From contig CBFIBG010000005.1 in the NCBI GenBank assembly GCA_965660815.1, forward strand, positions 62,001 through 126,000: a DNA stretch of 64,000 nt, read 5' to 3'. Of the stretch, positions 17,984 through 27,225 are shown piece by piece. This DNA comes from Glaciecola sp965660815. Lineage in GTDB: Bacteria; Pseudomonadota; Gammaproteobacteria; Enterobacterales; Alteromonadaceae. Both the position numbers and the translations under genes were made by a program. The notes under the pieces are model-generated. The model did no database searches, was not told where the DNA came from, and saw only the letters and a list, made by a program, of their open reading frames with translations. How positions within the stretch are numbered: the first letter of the stretch is position 1; every line of letters starts with the position of its first letter.

Positions 17984-19288
17984 ATGCAAGTGTCAGTCGA
18001 GACGACTCAAGGGTTAGAACGCCGTCTTACTATAACGGTTGAAGCACAATCGGTTGATTCAGCGGTTAAATCACGTTTACAACAATTAGCGAAAACACAA
18101 AGATTAAATGGTTTTCGCCCAGGAAAAGTGCCTGTCAGCGTAATCAAGAAGCGTTTCGGCAAAGCTGTTCGTCAGGAAGTGACTGGTGAAGTTATGCAGC
18201 AAAATTTTTACCAAGCAATTATGCAAGAAAAAATTAATCCTGCTGGCATGCCTCAATTTGAGTTAACCAAAGACGTAGATGGCGAAGATCTCGAGTTTGC
18301 GGCTACATTCGAGGTATACCCCGAAGTCGAAGTATCTGATTTAAGTGATCTGAATATCGAAAAGCCAGTGGTTGAGATTGCAGACAAAGATTTAACCGAA
18401 ATGATGAAGACGTTGCAAAATCAGCACGCTACTTATAAAGAGTGTAAAAGAAAAGCGAAGAAAGGCGACAAGCTCACTATTGACTTTGTTGGGACAATCG
18501 ACGGCGAAGAGTTCGACGGTGGTAAGGCTGAAGACTTCCCTCTTGAATTAGGGAAAAATCAAATGATACCAGGTTTTGAAGAGCCTCTAATTGGCGCCAA
18601 AACTGGAGATGAAGTGGTTGCAGATGTTAACTTCCCAGAAGATTATCATGCTGAAGCTTTAAAAGGTAAAGCTGCCCAGTTTACTATCACAGTTAAAAAA
18701 GTGGACGGTCTGAACTTACCAAAGGTCGACGAGGATTTTGCGAAATTATTTGGAGTAGAAGAGGGCGGTGTAGAAGCTCTTGAAGCCGAAGTTAAGAAAA
18801 ACATGCAACGTGAGCTTGATCAAACTCTTAAAACAAACGTAAAAGAGTCTGTAATTGATGCACTGCTTAATGCAAATGAGATTGATGTTCCAAAGGCGTT
18901 ACTGGACCAAGAAATAAATGCATTAAGGGAACAGGCAAAACAACGCTTTGAACAACAAGGCAATGGTCAGAATTTACCTGAGCTACCTGATGACATGTTC
19001 AGTGCTAATGCGAAAAGACGAGTGTCAGTTGGTTTACTAATTGGTCAAATCATCAAAGAGCACAGCATTGAAGTCGACCAAGAAAGGGTAGACGCATTAA
19101 TCGAAACAACTGCTTCTGCGTATGAAGATCCGTCTGAAGTTATCGAGTACTATAAGAATAATCAAGAATTATTACAGCAAATACAAAATTTAGCACTTGA
19201 AGAACAGGCAATTGATACCATACTAGATAAAGCACAGGTCAAAGAAGTGAAAAAATCTTTTGATGAGGTTATGAACAAAAAGGCGTAA
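17984..19288 (+). CDS. tig: trigger factor
   Basis: Ribosome-bound chaperone and peptidyl-prolyl isomerase that receives nascent chains at the exit tunnel. 434 residues (E. coli 432). The N-terminal ribosome-binding domain carries the signature GFRPGKVP near residue 45. The FKBP-type PPIase domain (about 160-245) starts with KKGDKLTIDFVGTIDGEEFDGG. The C-terminal helical chaperone domain follows. ATG start at 17984. It heads the tig-clpP-clpX-lon block, a conserved protein quality-control cluster. Confidence 0.98.
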   Translation: MQVSVETTQGLERRLTITVEAQSVDSAVKSRLQQLAKTQRLNGFRPGKVPVSVIKKRFGKAVRQEVTGEVMQQNFYQAIMQEKINPAGMPQFELTKDVDGEDLEFAATFEVYPEVEVSDLSDLNIEKPVVEIADKDLTEMMKTLQNQHATYKECKRKAKKGDKLTIDFVGTIDGEEFDGGKAEDFPLELGKNQMIPGFEEPLIGAKTGDEVVADVNFPEDYHAEALKGKAAQFTITVKKVDGLNLPKVDEDFAKLFGVEEGGVEALEAEVKKNMQRELDQTLKTNVKESVIDALLNANEIDVPKALLDQEINALREQAKQRFEQQGNGQNLPELPDDMFSANAKRRVSVGLLIGQIIKEHSIEVDQERVDALIETTASAYEDPSEVIEYYKNNQELLQQIQNLALEEQAIDTILDKAQVKEVKKSFDEVMNKKA

Positions 19289-19332
19289 AAATTTTACGTA
19301 GTGATTGACTTTACCGGTTATCAACTGATTAA

Positions 19333-19360
19333 ATGCTCGGACTGTCCGAGCATTTTTTTT
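19333..19360 (+). terminator. intrinsic terminator after tig
   Basis: A perfect 9-bp stem, ATGCTCGGA/TCCGAGCAT, with the 3-base loop CTG, followed by eight T. It ends 17 bases before the clpP ATG, so clpP either has its own promoter in this gap or depends on read-through. Confidence 0.85.
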
Positions 19361-19377
19361 AACTAAAAAGAGACAAT

Positions 19378-20001
19378 ATGACAAACAATATTTTCGAACC
19401 TTCAAATGCACTCGTTCCAATGGTTATTGAGCAAACTGCTCGAGGTGAACGTTCATTTGATATTTATTCTCGTCTTCTAAAAGAAAATGTAATTTTTTTA
19501 GTTGGTCAAGTTGAAGACCATATGGCAAATTTAATCGTTGCCCAAATGTTGTTTTTAGAGGCTGAAAATCCAGAAAAAGATATATTTTTATACATAAATT
19601 CGCCCGGGGGCTCAGTCACCGCAGGCATGGCTATATACGATACCATGAATTTTATTAAGCCAGATATAAGCACTGTCTGCGTTGGTCAAGCTGCCAGTAT
19701 GGGGGCATTTTTATTGTCTGCTGGTGCAAAGGGTAAACGATACGTATTACCTAATGCTAGAGTGATGATACATCAGCCGCTCGGCGGCTTCCAAGGTCAA
19801 GCATCAGATTTTGAAATACACGCAAAAGAGATTTTGTCTGTGAAAGAAAAACTCAATAGACTCTTGTCTGAGCACACAGGCCAAGATTATGAAAAAGTGG
19901 CAAAAGATACTGACAGAGATAATTTTCTTGGCGCACAGGAATCGGTTGACTATGGTTTAGTAGATAGTATCTTGAATAAACGTTCCGACGTAGAGAAGTA
20001 A
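19378..20001 (+). CDS. clpP: ATP-dependent Clp protease proteolytic subunit
   Basis: Serine peptidase forming the double-heptamer chamber used by ClpX (and ClpA). 207 residues, typical. The catalytic Ser is in GQAASMGAFLLSAG, His in MIHQPLGGFQGQA and Asp in KDTDRDNFL, all present. The short propeptide-like N-terminus is as in E. coli. clpX follows after 46 bases, forming the clpPX operon. Confidence 0.98.
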   Translation: MTNNIFEPSNALVPMVIEQTARGERSFDIYSRLLKENVIFLVGQVEDHMANLIVAQMLFLEAENPEKDIFLYINSPGGSVTAGMAIYDTMNFIKPDISTVCVGQAASMGAFLLSAGAKGKRYVLPNARVMIHQPLGGFQGQASDFEIHAKEILSVKEKLNRLLSEHTGQDYEKVAKDTDRDNFLGAQESVDYGLVDSILNKRSDVEK

Positions 20002-20047
20002 ACTAGTCAAATCGGAATGGCTGATTTGATAAAAAAGGCAAAATATT

Positions 20048-21322
20048 ATGAGTGATAACAGTACCAAAGATGGTGACAACAAATTGTTGTATTGTTCTTT
20101 CTGCGGTAAAAGCCAGCATGAAGTTAGAAAGCTTATTGCTGGTCCATCCGTATTCATTTGTGATGAATGCGTTGAGCTTTGTAACGACATCATTAGAGAA
20201 GAAATCAAAGAAATTTCACCTAAACAAAAAGCTGACGCATTACCTACTCCAAGCGCTATTAATGCACATTTAGACGATTACGTCATTGGCCAAGAGCATG
20301 CCAAGAAAGTATTATCGGTCGCGGTATACAACCATTATAAAAGGTTGAAGAATGGAGATGTTCACGATGGCGTTGAATTAGGCAAGAGCAATATCCTATT
20401 AATAGGCCCGACAGGCAGTGGTAAAACATTGTTAGCTGAAACGTTGGCCAGACTTTTGGATGTCCCGTTCACAATGGCTGACGCGACAACGCTCACAGAA
20501 GCTGGTTACGTGGGCGAAGACGTTGAAAACATCATCCAGAAATTACTGCAAAAGTGCGACTACGACCCAGAGAAGGCACAGCGCGGTATCGTTTATATCG
20601 ATGAAATAGATAAGATTTCTAGAAAATCTGACAACCCGTCTATCACTCGCGATGTATCTGGTGAGGGTGTTCAACAAGCACTGCTCAAACTGATTGAGGG
20701 TACAATTGCATCAGTTCCTCCTCAAGGCGGCAGAAAACACCCTCAGCAAGAGTTTCTTCAAGTTGACACATCAAAGATTCTCTTCATTTGTGGGGGAGCG
20801 TTTGCCGGTCTAGACAAAGTTATAGAGCAGCGATGTGCAAAAGGAACAGGGATTGGCTTTGGCGCTCAGGTGAAAGGCAAGGCTGAGGAAAAAACCGCAT
20901 CGGATCTGTTTAAAGATGTCGAGCCTGAAGATTTAGTTAAGTACGGTTTGATACCCGAATTTATTGGTCGTCTTCCGGTAGTAACTTCGCTTGAAGAGCT
21001 CAGTGAAGAAGCGCTTATTCAAATACTTAAAGAGCCAAAGAACGCGATTACTAAGCAGTATGCAGCCCTGTTTACATTAGAAAATACAGAGCTAGAATTT
21101 AGAGAAGACGCTCTTCGTGCAATAGCGGCCAAAGCCATGTCTAGAAAAACTGGCGCTCGAGGTTTGAGGTCAATCGTAGAGGCAGTCTTGCTTGATACTA
21201 TGTATGAGTTACCCTCAACTCCACAAGTCGCAAAGGTAGTGATCGACGAAACGGTGATAAAAGGCGAGTCTGAACCATTGTTAATATATGAAAACAACGA
21301 TAAGAAAGCCGCCTCTGAATAA
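20048..21322 (+). CDS. clpX: ATP-dependent Clp protease ATPase subunit ClpX
   Basis: AAA+ unfoldase that feeds substrates into ClpP. 424 residues, as in E. coli. The N-terminal zinc-binding domain has four Cys (CSFCGK...CDECVELC). Walker A is GPTGSGKTLLAE and Walker B is IVYIDEIDKI. The pore loop GYVGED, the RKH loop GGRKHPQQEF and the ClpP-binding loop GIGFG are all visible. Second gene of clpPX. Confidence 0.98.
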   Translation: MSDNSTKDGDNKLLYCSFCGKSQHEVRKLIAGPSVFICDECVELCNDIIREEIKEISPKQKADALPTPSAINAHLDDYVIGQEHAKKVLSVAVYNHYKRLKNGDVHDGVELGKSNILLIGPTGSGKTLLAETLARLLDVPFTMADATTLTEAGYVGEDVENIIQKLLQKCDYDPEKAQRGIVYIDEIDKISRKSDNPSITRDVSGEGVQQALLKLIEGTIASVPPQGGRKHPQQEFLQVDTSKILFICGGAFAGLDKVIEQRCAKGTGIGFGAQVKGKAEEKTASDLFKDVEPEDLVKYGLIPEFIGRLPVVTSLEELSEEALIQILKEPKNAITKQYAALFTLENTELEFREDALRAIAAKAMSRKTGARGLRSIVEAVLLDTMYELPSTPQVAKVVIDETVIKGESEPLLIYENNDKKAASE

Positions 21323-21325
21323 TAT

Positions 21326-21346
21326 TAGGGCCCATTTGCGGCCCTA
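21326..21346 (+). terminator. hairpin after clpX
   Basis: TAGGGCC pairs with GGCCCTA around a 7-base loop just after the clpX stop. The following sequence (TCTGTAATTTTTGC) has only a modest T run, so this is a weak terminator or an mRNA 3'-end hairpin before the separate lon promoter. Confidence 0.5.
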
Positions 21347-21367
21347 TCTGTAATTTTTGCACTGTAT

Positions 21368-21398
21368 CTTTAAACTTTTATCATCTGTCCCCATATAT
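21368..21398 (+). promoter_or_regulatory. sigma-32 (heat-shock) type promoter of lon
   Basis: CTTTAAA (21368-21374), a 14-base spacer, and CCCCATATAT (21389-21398). This closely matches the RpoH consensus CTTGAAA-N13-15-CCCCATnT, with one mismatch in the -35 box. It lies 30 bases before the lon ATG, as expected from known heat induction of lon. Confidence 0.75.
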
Positions 21399-21427
21399 AT
21401 CACAACGTAATTTTATAAGAGAGAAAA

Positions 21428-23776
21428 ATGTCTGAGAGTAGCTTACTCAAAGAAATGCCAGTGTTGGCATTGCGAGATGTGGTGGTTTATCCGCAAATGG
21501 TGATCCCCTTGTTCGTGGGAAGAGAAAAATCTATTCAGTGTCTAGAAGCTGCAATGGATAACGACAAACGTGTATTTTTAGTTGCACAAACCGATGCTAG
21601 CATCGATGAGCCTAGCACGTCTGAAGTCTTTTCAGTAGGCACGGTTGCGACAATATTGCAGCTACTGAAACTTCCTGATGGCACAGTCAAAGTGTTAGTA
21701 GAAGGTAATTTCAGAGGTCATATTGAGAATTATCAAAGCACAGATCCGTATTTTGTCGCTGATATAAAAGTGCTGGAAGACGAGAGCATTGATGAGGGCG
21801 AGCAGGAGGTTCTTATCAGATCTGCCGTTTCGCAGTTTGAAGGATATGTGAAACTTAATAAAAAGATCCCTCCTGAAGTATTAACTTCATTAAATGGTAT
21901 CGAAGATGTGGCTAGATTAGCTGATACCATGGCGTCACACATGCCGTTAAAGCTATCAGAAAAACAAAAAGTGCTCGAAATGCAAAGTGTGGTAGAACGC
22001 GTTGAATTTTTGATGGCGTTAATGGAAGGTGAGATAGACTTACTCCAAGTGGAGAAGAAAATTCGCACCCGAGTTAAAAAACAAATGGAGAAAAGTCAGC
22101 GAGAGTATTATCTCAATGAGCAGATGAAAGCGATTCAAAAAGAGTTGGGAGAACTAGACGACGCTCCTGATGAATTTGAGGCGTTAGCCAATAAAATTGA
22201 AGACGCTAAGATGCCAAAAGAGGCAAAGGCGAAGGCAACGACCGAGCTTAATAAATTAAAAATGATGTCTCCGATGTCCGCCGAGGCAACCGTTGTTCGC
22301 TCTTATATAGACTGGTTAGTGTCGGTCCCATGGACGAAACGCAGCGCAGTTAAGAAAGACCTTCAAAAAGCCGAAAAAATTCTCGATAACGACCACTACG
22401 GGTTAGAAAAAGTCAAAGAAAGAATTTTAGAATACCTAGCGGTGCAACAACGTGTCAAAAAGCTCAAAGGCCCTATTTTGTGTTTAGTAGGCCCACCGGG
22501 TGTTGGTAAAACTTCCTTGGGTCAATCTGTTGCTAGGGCGACTGGGCGGAAGTACGTTCGTATGGCTTTAGGTGGAGTTAGAGATGAAGCTGAAATCCGA
22601 GGGCATAGACGAACTTACATCGGTTCTTTGCCTGGAAAACTTATACAAAAAATGTCTAAGGTAGGAGTTAAAAACCCGCTGTTTTTGTTAGACGAAATAG
22701 ATAAAATGTCGTCTGATATGAGAGGCGATCCGTCGTCTGCTTTATTAGAGGTCCTCGACCCCGAGCAAAACTCTACCTTTAGTGACCATTATTTAGAAGT
22801 GGATTATGATTTGTCTGATGTGATGTTTGTTGCTACGTCAAATAGTATGAATATACCGGGTCCACTTCTCGATAGAATGGAAGTTATTCGTTTGTCTGGG
22901 TATACAGAAGACGAAAAACTAAACATAGCGCAAAAGCATTTAATTGCCAAACAGATGGAGCGCAACGGGCTAAAATCCAATGAATTAGTGATCGAAGATT
23001 CAGCCATTATTGGAATCATCCGGTATTACACCAGAGAAGCCGGCGTTAGAAGTCTGGAACGTGAAATTTCAAAAGTATGTCGAAAAGCCGTAAAAAATAT
23101 TCTACTTAAAAAAGTAAAGGGCAACGTCATTGTTGATCAAGACAATTTGAAAGATTATCTCGGCGTTCAACGTCACGATTACGGAAAAGCGGATAAAAAC
23201 AATCAAATTGGTCAAGTGACTGGACTAGCGTGGACACAGGTTGGTGGTGACTTATTAACGATAGAAACAACAGCTGTACCAGGGAAAGGAAAAACCACGG
23301 CCACAGGGTCTCTTGGAGACGTCATGCAAGAGTCGATAAAAGCAGCCATGACAGTAGTTCGCTCACGAGCAGATAAGTTGCGCATAGCCCCTGACTTCTA
23401 TGAAAAAAGAGATATCCATGTGCACGTTCCAGAAGGAGCAACACCTAAAGACGGTCCTAGTGCTGGTATCGGGATGTGCACAGCATTGGTGTCGTCTCTT
23501 ACTGGAAATCCAGTGAAATGCGATGTTGCTATGACCGGTGAAATTACTCTCAGAGGAGAAGTTTTGGCGATTGGTGGATTAAAAGAGAAGTTATTAGCGG
23601 CTCACAGAGGTGGAATAAAAACCGTCGTTATACCTCATGACAACGAACGAGACTTAGAAGAAATTCCTGAAAATGTGATTGGAGATCTCTCCATTCATCC
23701 AGTTAAATGGATCGATGAAGTGTTGGAAATCGCCTTAGCTGATCCAATAGAAGCGGTATCGATTGAATCTAAATGA
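21428..23776 (+). CDS. lon: ATP-dependent protease La (Lon)
   Basis: Hexameric AAA+ serine protease degrading misfolded and regulatory proteins. 782 residues (E. coli 784). It has the N-terminal substrate-binding domain starting PVLALRDVVVYPQMVIPLFVGR, a central coiled coil, the AAA+ domain with Walker A GPPGVGKTSLGQS and Walker B LFLLDEIDKM, and a C-terminal peptidase domain with the Ser-Lys dyad in PKDGPSAGIGMCTA and GGLKEKLLAAHRGG. An SD (GAGAG) precedes the ATG at 21428. Preceded by a heat-shock-type promoter. Confidence 0.98.
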   Translation: MSESSLLKEMPVLALRDVVVYPQMVIPLFVGREKSIQCLEAAMDNDKRVFLVAQTDASIDEPSTSEVFSVGTVATILQLLKLPDGTVKVLVEGNFRGHIENYQSTDPYFVADIKVLEDESIDEGEQEVLIRSAVSQFEGYVKLNKKIPPEVLTSLNGIEDVARLADTMASHMPLKLSEKQKVLEMQSVVERVEFLMALMEGEIDLLQVEKKIRTRVKKQMEKSQREYYLNEQMKAIQKELGELDDAPDEFEALANKIEDAKMPKEAKAKATTELNKLKMMSPMSAEATVVRSYIDWLVSVPWTKRSAVKKDLQKAEKILDNDHYGLEKVKERILEYLAVQQRVKKLKGPILCLVGPPGVGKTSLGQSVARATGRKYVRMALGGVRDEAEIRGHRRTYIGSLPGKLIQKMSKVGVKNPLFLLDEIDKMSSDMRGDPSSALLEVLDPEQNSTFSDHYLEVDYDLSDVMFVATSNSMNIPGPLLDRMEVIRLSGYTEDEKLNIAQKHLIAKQMERNGLKSNELVIEDSAIIGIIRYYTREAGVRSLEREISKVCRKAVKNILLKKVKGNVIVDQDNLKDYLGVQRHDYGKADKNNQIGQVTGLAWTQVGGDLLTIETTAVPGKGKTTATGSLGDVMQESIKAAMTVVRSRADKLRIAPDFYEKRDIHVHVPEGATPKDGPSAGIGMCTALVSSLTGNPVKCDVAMTGEITLRGEVLAIGGLKEKLLAAHRGGIKTVVIPHDNERDLEEIPENVIGDLSIHPVKWIDEVLEIALADPIEAVSIESK

Positions 23777-23808
23777 TAAGTCAGTAAATAATTGTTACAA
23801 AAATAGGA

Positions 23809-23832
23809 CAAATGTAGCGCATTTGGTGTTTT
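23809..23832 (+). terminator. weak terminator-like hairpin after lon
   Basis: CAAATG (23809-23814) and CATTTG (23820-23825) pair around TAGCG, followed by a short T run; a second T run lies at about 23838-23845. The stem is AT-rich, so termination strength is uncertain. Confidence 0.4.
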
Positions 23833-24028
23833 TAATGTTTTTTTTACAATAAAGTATTCACATTCAATTTAATTATGCTACCTTTAAGAAGTAGACGTCG
23901 TAAGCCTTGTATATAGAGGGGTTGAGATGCAAATGGTATATTTATTGAATACGTAATCAAATATTAAACTATGCGTAAATAATAATAGTAAGCAATGCAA
24001 TATAATAAAAAATGAAGGGGATTAAATA

Positions 24029-24301
24029 GTGAATAAATCACAACTTATCGATACTATAGCTCAACAAGCAGATATTTCAAAAGCAGCTGCAGGAAGGGCC
24101 TTAGATGCCTTCACTGATTCAGTTACAAATGCTTTGAAAGACGGTGAGCAAGTTGCACTCGTAGGTTTTGGCACATTCTCTGTAAGAGAGCGTGCTGCAA
24201 GAAGTGGTCGTAACCCACAAACCGGTGAAACTATTCAAATTGCTGCAGCAAAGGTTCCTTCTTTTAAGGCTGGTAAAGCTTTGAAAGATGCTTGCAACTA
24301 A
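24029..24301 (+). CDS. hupB: DNA-binding protein HU-beta
   Basis: Histone-like nucleoid protein that bends and compacts DNA. 90 residues, the exact family length, starting MNKSQLIDTIAQQADISKA and containing the DNA-binding arm signature GRNPQTGETIQIAAAKVPSFKAG. The start is GTG at 24029, preceded by AAGGGG at 8 nt. The lon-hupB-ppiD order is conserved in gammaproteobacteria. Monocistronic, with about 250 bases of non-coding DNA upstream and a strong terminator downstream. Confidence 0.98.
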   Translation: MNKSQLIDTIAQQADISKAAAGRALDAFTDSVTNALKDGEQVALVGFGTFSVRERAARSGRNPQTGETIQIAAAKVPSFKAGKALKDACN

Positions 24302-24319
24302 TCGATAACAACTAACAAC

Positions 24320-24349
24320 AAGGCGATGTGAAAGCATCGCCTTTTTTTT
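24320..24349 (+). terminator. strong intrinsic terminator of hupB
   Basis: A perfect 9-bp stem, AAGGCGATG/CATCGCCTT, with the loop TGAAAG, followed by an eight-T run. Confidence 0.9.
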
Positions 24350-24553
24350 GTTCGAAGGCTGCTTATTTGGCTTTTTTGATATTGTTTTTCTCGCGTGAAC
24401 GAAGTATCGCGGTTATAATCTAGCCTTATAAAATTTAACGAAATTATCCTCAAACGAAATACGGGTCATTCACCCTAAGAGGCTAATCATCAAGTGTTCG
24501 TGGAAACCAATTATCCACGCATTTCTTAAAATAGAAAAAGGTATTTGTAAAAG

Positions 24554-26449
24554 ATGTTGCAAAATATTCGTGAAGGGATCCAAGGGCCGTGGGCCATTGG
24601 GATAATTGCATTAATCGTTGTGAGCTTTGTTTTTACTGGTGTCGGTAGTTACATATCATCTAGTAACACAAGTGCAGTAGCTGTAGTCAACGGGGAAGAA
24701 ATCACATCAAGTGCTCTTGATAATGCATATCAAAATGAGCGAGCTAGGCTTGAAAATCAATTCGGCGATGCGATTAGCTCTTTGTTTGCGAGTGAAAGTT
24801 ACGTAACTCAATTTCGTAGCGACCTGTTAGAGCGTTTGATAGGAGAAAGGCTAGTATCCCAAAAAGCTGCTGAACTTGGGTTGAGAGTCAGTGATGAACA
24901 AATTAGAGATGCCATTCGTGCGATGCCTGAATTTCAAGTAGCCGGTAGCTTCGACAATACCATCTACTTAAGTGCTATTAATCGAGCGGGTTTTACTCCC
25001 AGTGATTTTGCAGAATACATGCGAGGTCAAATGACGCGTCAACAGTTAGTCCAAGCAATTAATGGCACTAATTTTAGTTTAGACTATGAAGTGGCCAAAT
25101 TGTTAAAGCTTGAAAATCAGACTAGAACTGCGAAAAGTATCGAAATAGACATCGCGAAATATAAAGATAGTGTTACGGTGACTGAAGAAGAAATACAAAG
25201 TTACTACGATCAAAACCTCGTGAACTTCGACACTATGGAGCAAGTTAAGCTGGCGTATGTGTCTCTTTCTGTAGCAGATTTGGAATCCCGAGTGCAAGTT
25301 TCTTCTGAAGAAGTTGAGCAATACTATCAGGATAATATTAATGTCTACACAACAGACGAAACTAAAACTGTGTCTCATATCCTATTTGAAATTGAAGAAG
25401 ATGCTCAAGCGACTATGGATGAAGCTGAACAAGTCTTAGCAAGATTAAATGACGGTGAAGACTTTGCAGAGGTTGCAGAAGAGGTATCAGACGACCTGCT
25501 TAGTGCTGAAGTGGGTGGCGATTTAGGCGAAGTGTCTGCTGAAGATTATCCTGGCGCATTCGGCGACGCAGTTCAAAACTTAAGCCAAGAGGGTGAACTA
25601 TCGGACATTGTAGAAAGTGAATTTGGATTGCACATCATTAAATTAACAAGTTTTACTCCTTCTCAAACATTAGAATTGGCTGAGGTCGAGAATGAAATTG
25701 AGGAGCAGATACGATTAAATAAAGCAACCGACGAATATTTTGTATTACAACAAGATATGGCGCAGTTAGCGTTTGAACAACCCGATACTCTTGAAGCAGT
25801 TGCTCAAGCAGTCAACAAGCCAATTATTGAAAGTGAATTTTTTGAACCAGGACGTTTACCTGCTGGAATTGATTATCCTCAAATAGCCGAAGTCGCCTTT
25901 TCATCAGATTTGGTCGATGCTGGCTTAAATAGTGATTTATTAGAGCTAGGAAATGACACTGTCATGGTGGTTAGGGTCGCTCAATATAATCCCCAGCGCA
26001 CGAGGTCTCTGGATGAAGTAAGCGAACAAATCGAACGTCAATTAAAGTCAGACAAAGCGCAACAGCAAGCCTTGGATTACGCGCAATCGATACAAGAAGC
26101 AATGTATGAAGGTCAAGACCTCAGTGAATTACTTGCTGGGCACAATTTACAGTGGGAGTCCCACGATAATCTGCTGCGCAGCACCAATGCGTTACCATTA
26201 GATATGGTGGAGGCTATTTTTCAATTAAGCCCTATGCAAGGAATGAATTCTTCCGTGGTCACATTAGGAAACGGCAACATCGGTATCGTCCAGTTGTTAG
26301 CAGTACAAGAGCCAGCCAGTGCTGACATGGATAGCTCTCAAGCCAATACCATTAAGCAAAGAGTAGCAGGTTTAACGGCGCAACAAACGTATCAGAATTT
26401 TGTAAGCGCACTTAGAAGCGAGGCTGAAATAGAAATCGTGACACAGTAG
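24554..26449 (+). CDS. ppiD: periplasmic folding chaperone / peptidyl-prolyl isomerase D
   Basis: Inner-membrane-anchored periplasmic chaperone acting on proteins leaving the Sec translocon. 631 residues (E. coli 623). The N-terminal anchor helix is at about 15-35 (GPWAIGIIALIVVSFVFTGV). A SurA_N-like region follows, then a parvulin domain (about 270-365) with SHILFEIEEDA and GGDLGEVSAEDYPGAF, and a C-terminal helical domain. It is Gln/Glu-rich and lacks cysteine-based features. Own transcription unit downstream of hupB; a TATAAT hexamer lies at 24414-24419 without a clear -35 box. Confidence 0.95.
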   Translation: MLQNIREGIQGPWAIGIIALIVVSFVFTGVGSYISSSNTSAVAVVNGEEITSSALDNAYQNERARLENQFGDAISSLFASESYVTQFRSDLLERLIGERLVSQKAAELGLRVSDEQIRDAIRAMPEFQVAGSFDNTIYLSAINRAGFTPSDFAEYMRGQMTRQQLVQAINGTNFSLDYEVAKLLKLENQTRTAKSIEIDIAKYKDSVTVTEEEIQSYYDQNLVNFDTMEQVKLAYVSLSVADLESRVQVSSEEVEQYYQDNINVYTTDETKTVSHILFEIEEDAQATMDEAEQVLARLNDGEDFAEVAEEVSDDLLSAEVGGDLGEVSAEDYPGAFGDAVQNLSQEGELSDIVESEFGLHIIKLTSFTPSQTLELAEVENEIEEQIRLNKATDEYFVLQQDMAQLAFEQPDTLEAVAQAVNKPIIESEFFEPGRLPAGIDYPQIAEVAFSSDLVDAGLNSDLLELGNDTVMVVRVAQYNPQRTRSLDEVSEQIERQLKSDKAQQQALDYAQSIQEAMYEGQDLSELLAGHNLQWESHDNLLRSTNALPLDMVEAIFQLSPMQGMNSSVVTLGNGNIGIVQLLAVQEPASADMDSSQANTIKQRVAGLTAQQTYQNFVSALRSEAEIEIVTQ

Positions 26450-26460
26450 TGAATGATAAG

Positions 26461-26500
26461 CTGTTATTCCAATGCACTTTGTTGCTTGGGATAACAGTTT
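26461..26500. terminator. 12-bp hairpin after ppiD
   Basis: CTGTTATTCCAA (26461-26472) pairs with TTGGGATAACAG (26486-26497), with one G-T pair and a 13-base loop, then TTT. It sits between ppiD and a convergent small gene and could serve both. Confidence 0.55.
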
Positions 26501-26563
26501 ACACGCCATTATTACATCCTGTTACGATTGTATTAGTAGAGAGGCGTTCTTAACCTGCATTTT

Positions 26564-26734
26564 TTATCTGGTAATAACCCAGACAAAACCAAAGAATGCC
26601 ACTATTACCGCAGATAGTATCAAGATATAAAAATAGCCTTTTTTCCCTTCCTCAAAGCTATAGTTGTTTACGCTCAAATAGGCATACCAAATAAAGCATA
26701 ATGTAAGTGGCAGTAAAAATACGTATTTGATCAT
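26564..26734 (-). CDS. small two-helix membrane protein, 56 residues
   Basis: A minus-strand reading frame too short for most gene callers: ATG at 26734, stop at 26564-26566. It is preceded by AGGA at 6 nt (TTAGGATACTCC then ATG), a good ribosome-binding site. The protein has two hydrophobic helices (YVFLLPLTLCFIWYAYL and FYILILSAVIVAFFGFVWVI) joined by a short charged loop with NNYSFEEGKKG, and ends in TR. I do not recognise a family. It lies downstream of rpsT on the same strand but beyond the rpsT terminator. Coding nature is inferred from the RBS, the continuous helix pattern and charge distribution. Confidence 0.65.
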   Translation of the reverse strand: MIKYVFLLPLTLCFIWYAYLSVNNYSFEEGKKGYFYILILSAVIVAFFGFVWVITR

Positions 26735-26906
26735 GGAGTATCCTAATCTTTAATGATATTTAGGCCCAATTAAAGGGAGTTTGACTATTTGGAATACTGA
26801 TAGAGTATGAAAACGTGAAGCAATTCCCGTATTTGTAAACGGACCGCAATAAAAAACTTATACGTTAAAAAGCTTTAAATTGGGTTAAAAAGAATCTAAA
26901 ACGCAT

Positions 26907-26935
26907 AAAAAAAGGCTTCTGTTAAGAAGCCTTTT
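26907..26935 (-). terminator. intrinsic terminator of rpsT
   Basis: An 11-bp perfect stem AAAAGGCTTCT/AGAAGCCTTTT (26910-26935) with the loop GTTA. Read on the minus strand it is followed by a T run (plus-strand A run, 26907-26913). Confidence 0.88.
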
Positions 26936-26961
26936 CATATTAATCTAATGTTCACAATGAA

Positions 26962-27225
26962 TTAAGCAAGCGCCTTTATTTGCGCATTCAAACGAGACTT
27001 ATGTCTTGCCGCTTTGTTTTTGTGAATAAGGCCTTTTGTAGCCATTCTATCTAAAACAGGTACCACTGCGGTGTAAGCATTTTGTGCAGCTTCTTTGTCA
27101 CCCGCTTTAATCGCGGCAACAACTTTTTTCATGCAAGTACGAGTCATGGAGCGACGGCTTGCATTATGCTGACGACGCTTTTCGGCCTGAATTGCACGTT
27201 TCTTAGCAGACTTAATGTTAGCCAA
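26962..27225 (-). CDS. rpsT: 30S ribosomal protein S20
   Basis: Small-subunit protein binding 16S rRNA. 87 residues, the usual length, beginning MANIKSAKKRAIQAEKRRQHN and rich in Lys, Arg and Ala. The start codon is TTG at 27225, with AGGAG 7 nt upstream; a UUG start is also used in E. coli rpsT, where it is part of autoregulation by S20. It is flanked by its own promoter and terminator, so it is a monocistronic unit. Confidence 0.98.
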   Translation of the reverse strand: MANIKSAKKRAIQAEKRRQHNASRRSMTRTCMKKVVAAIKAGDKEAAQNAYTAVVPVLDRMATKGLIHKNKAARHKSRLNAQIKALA

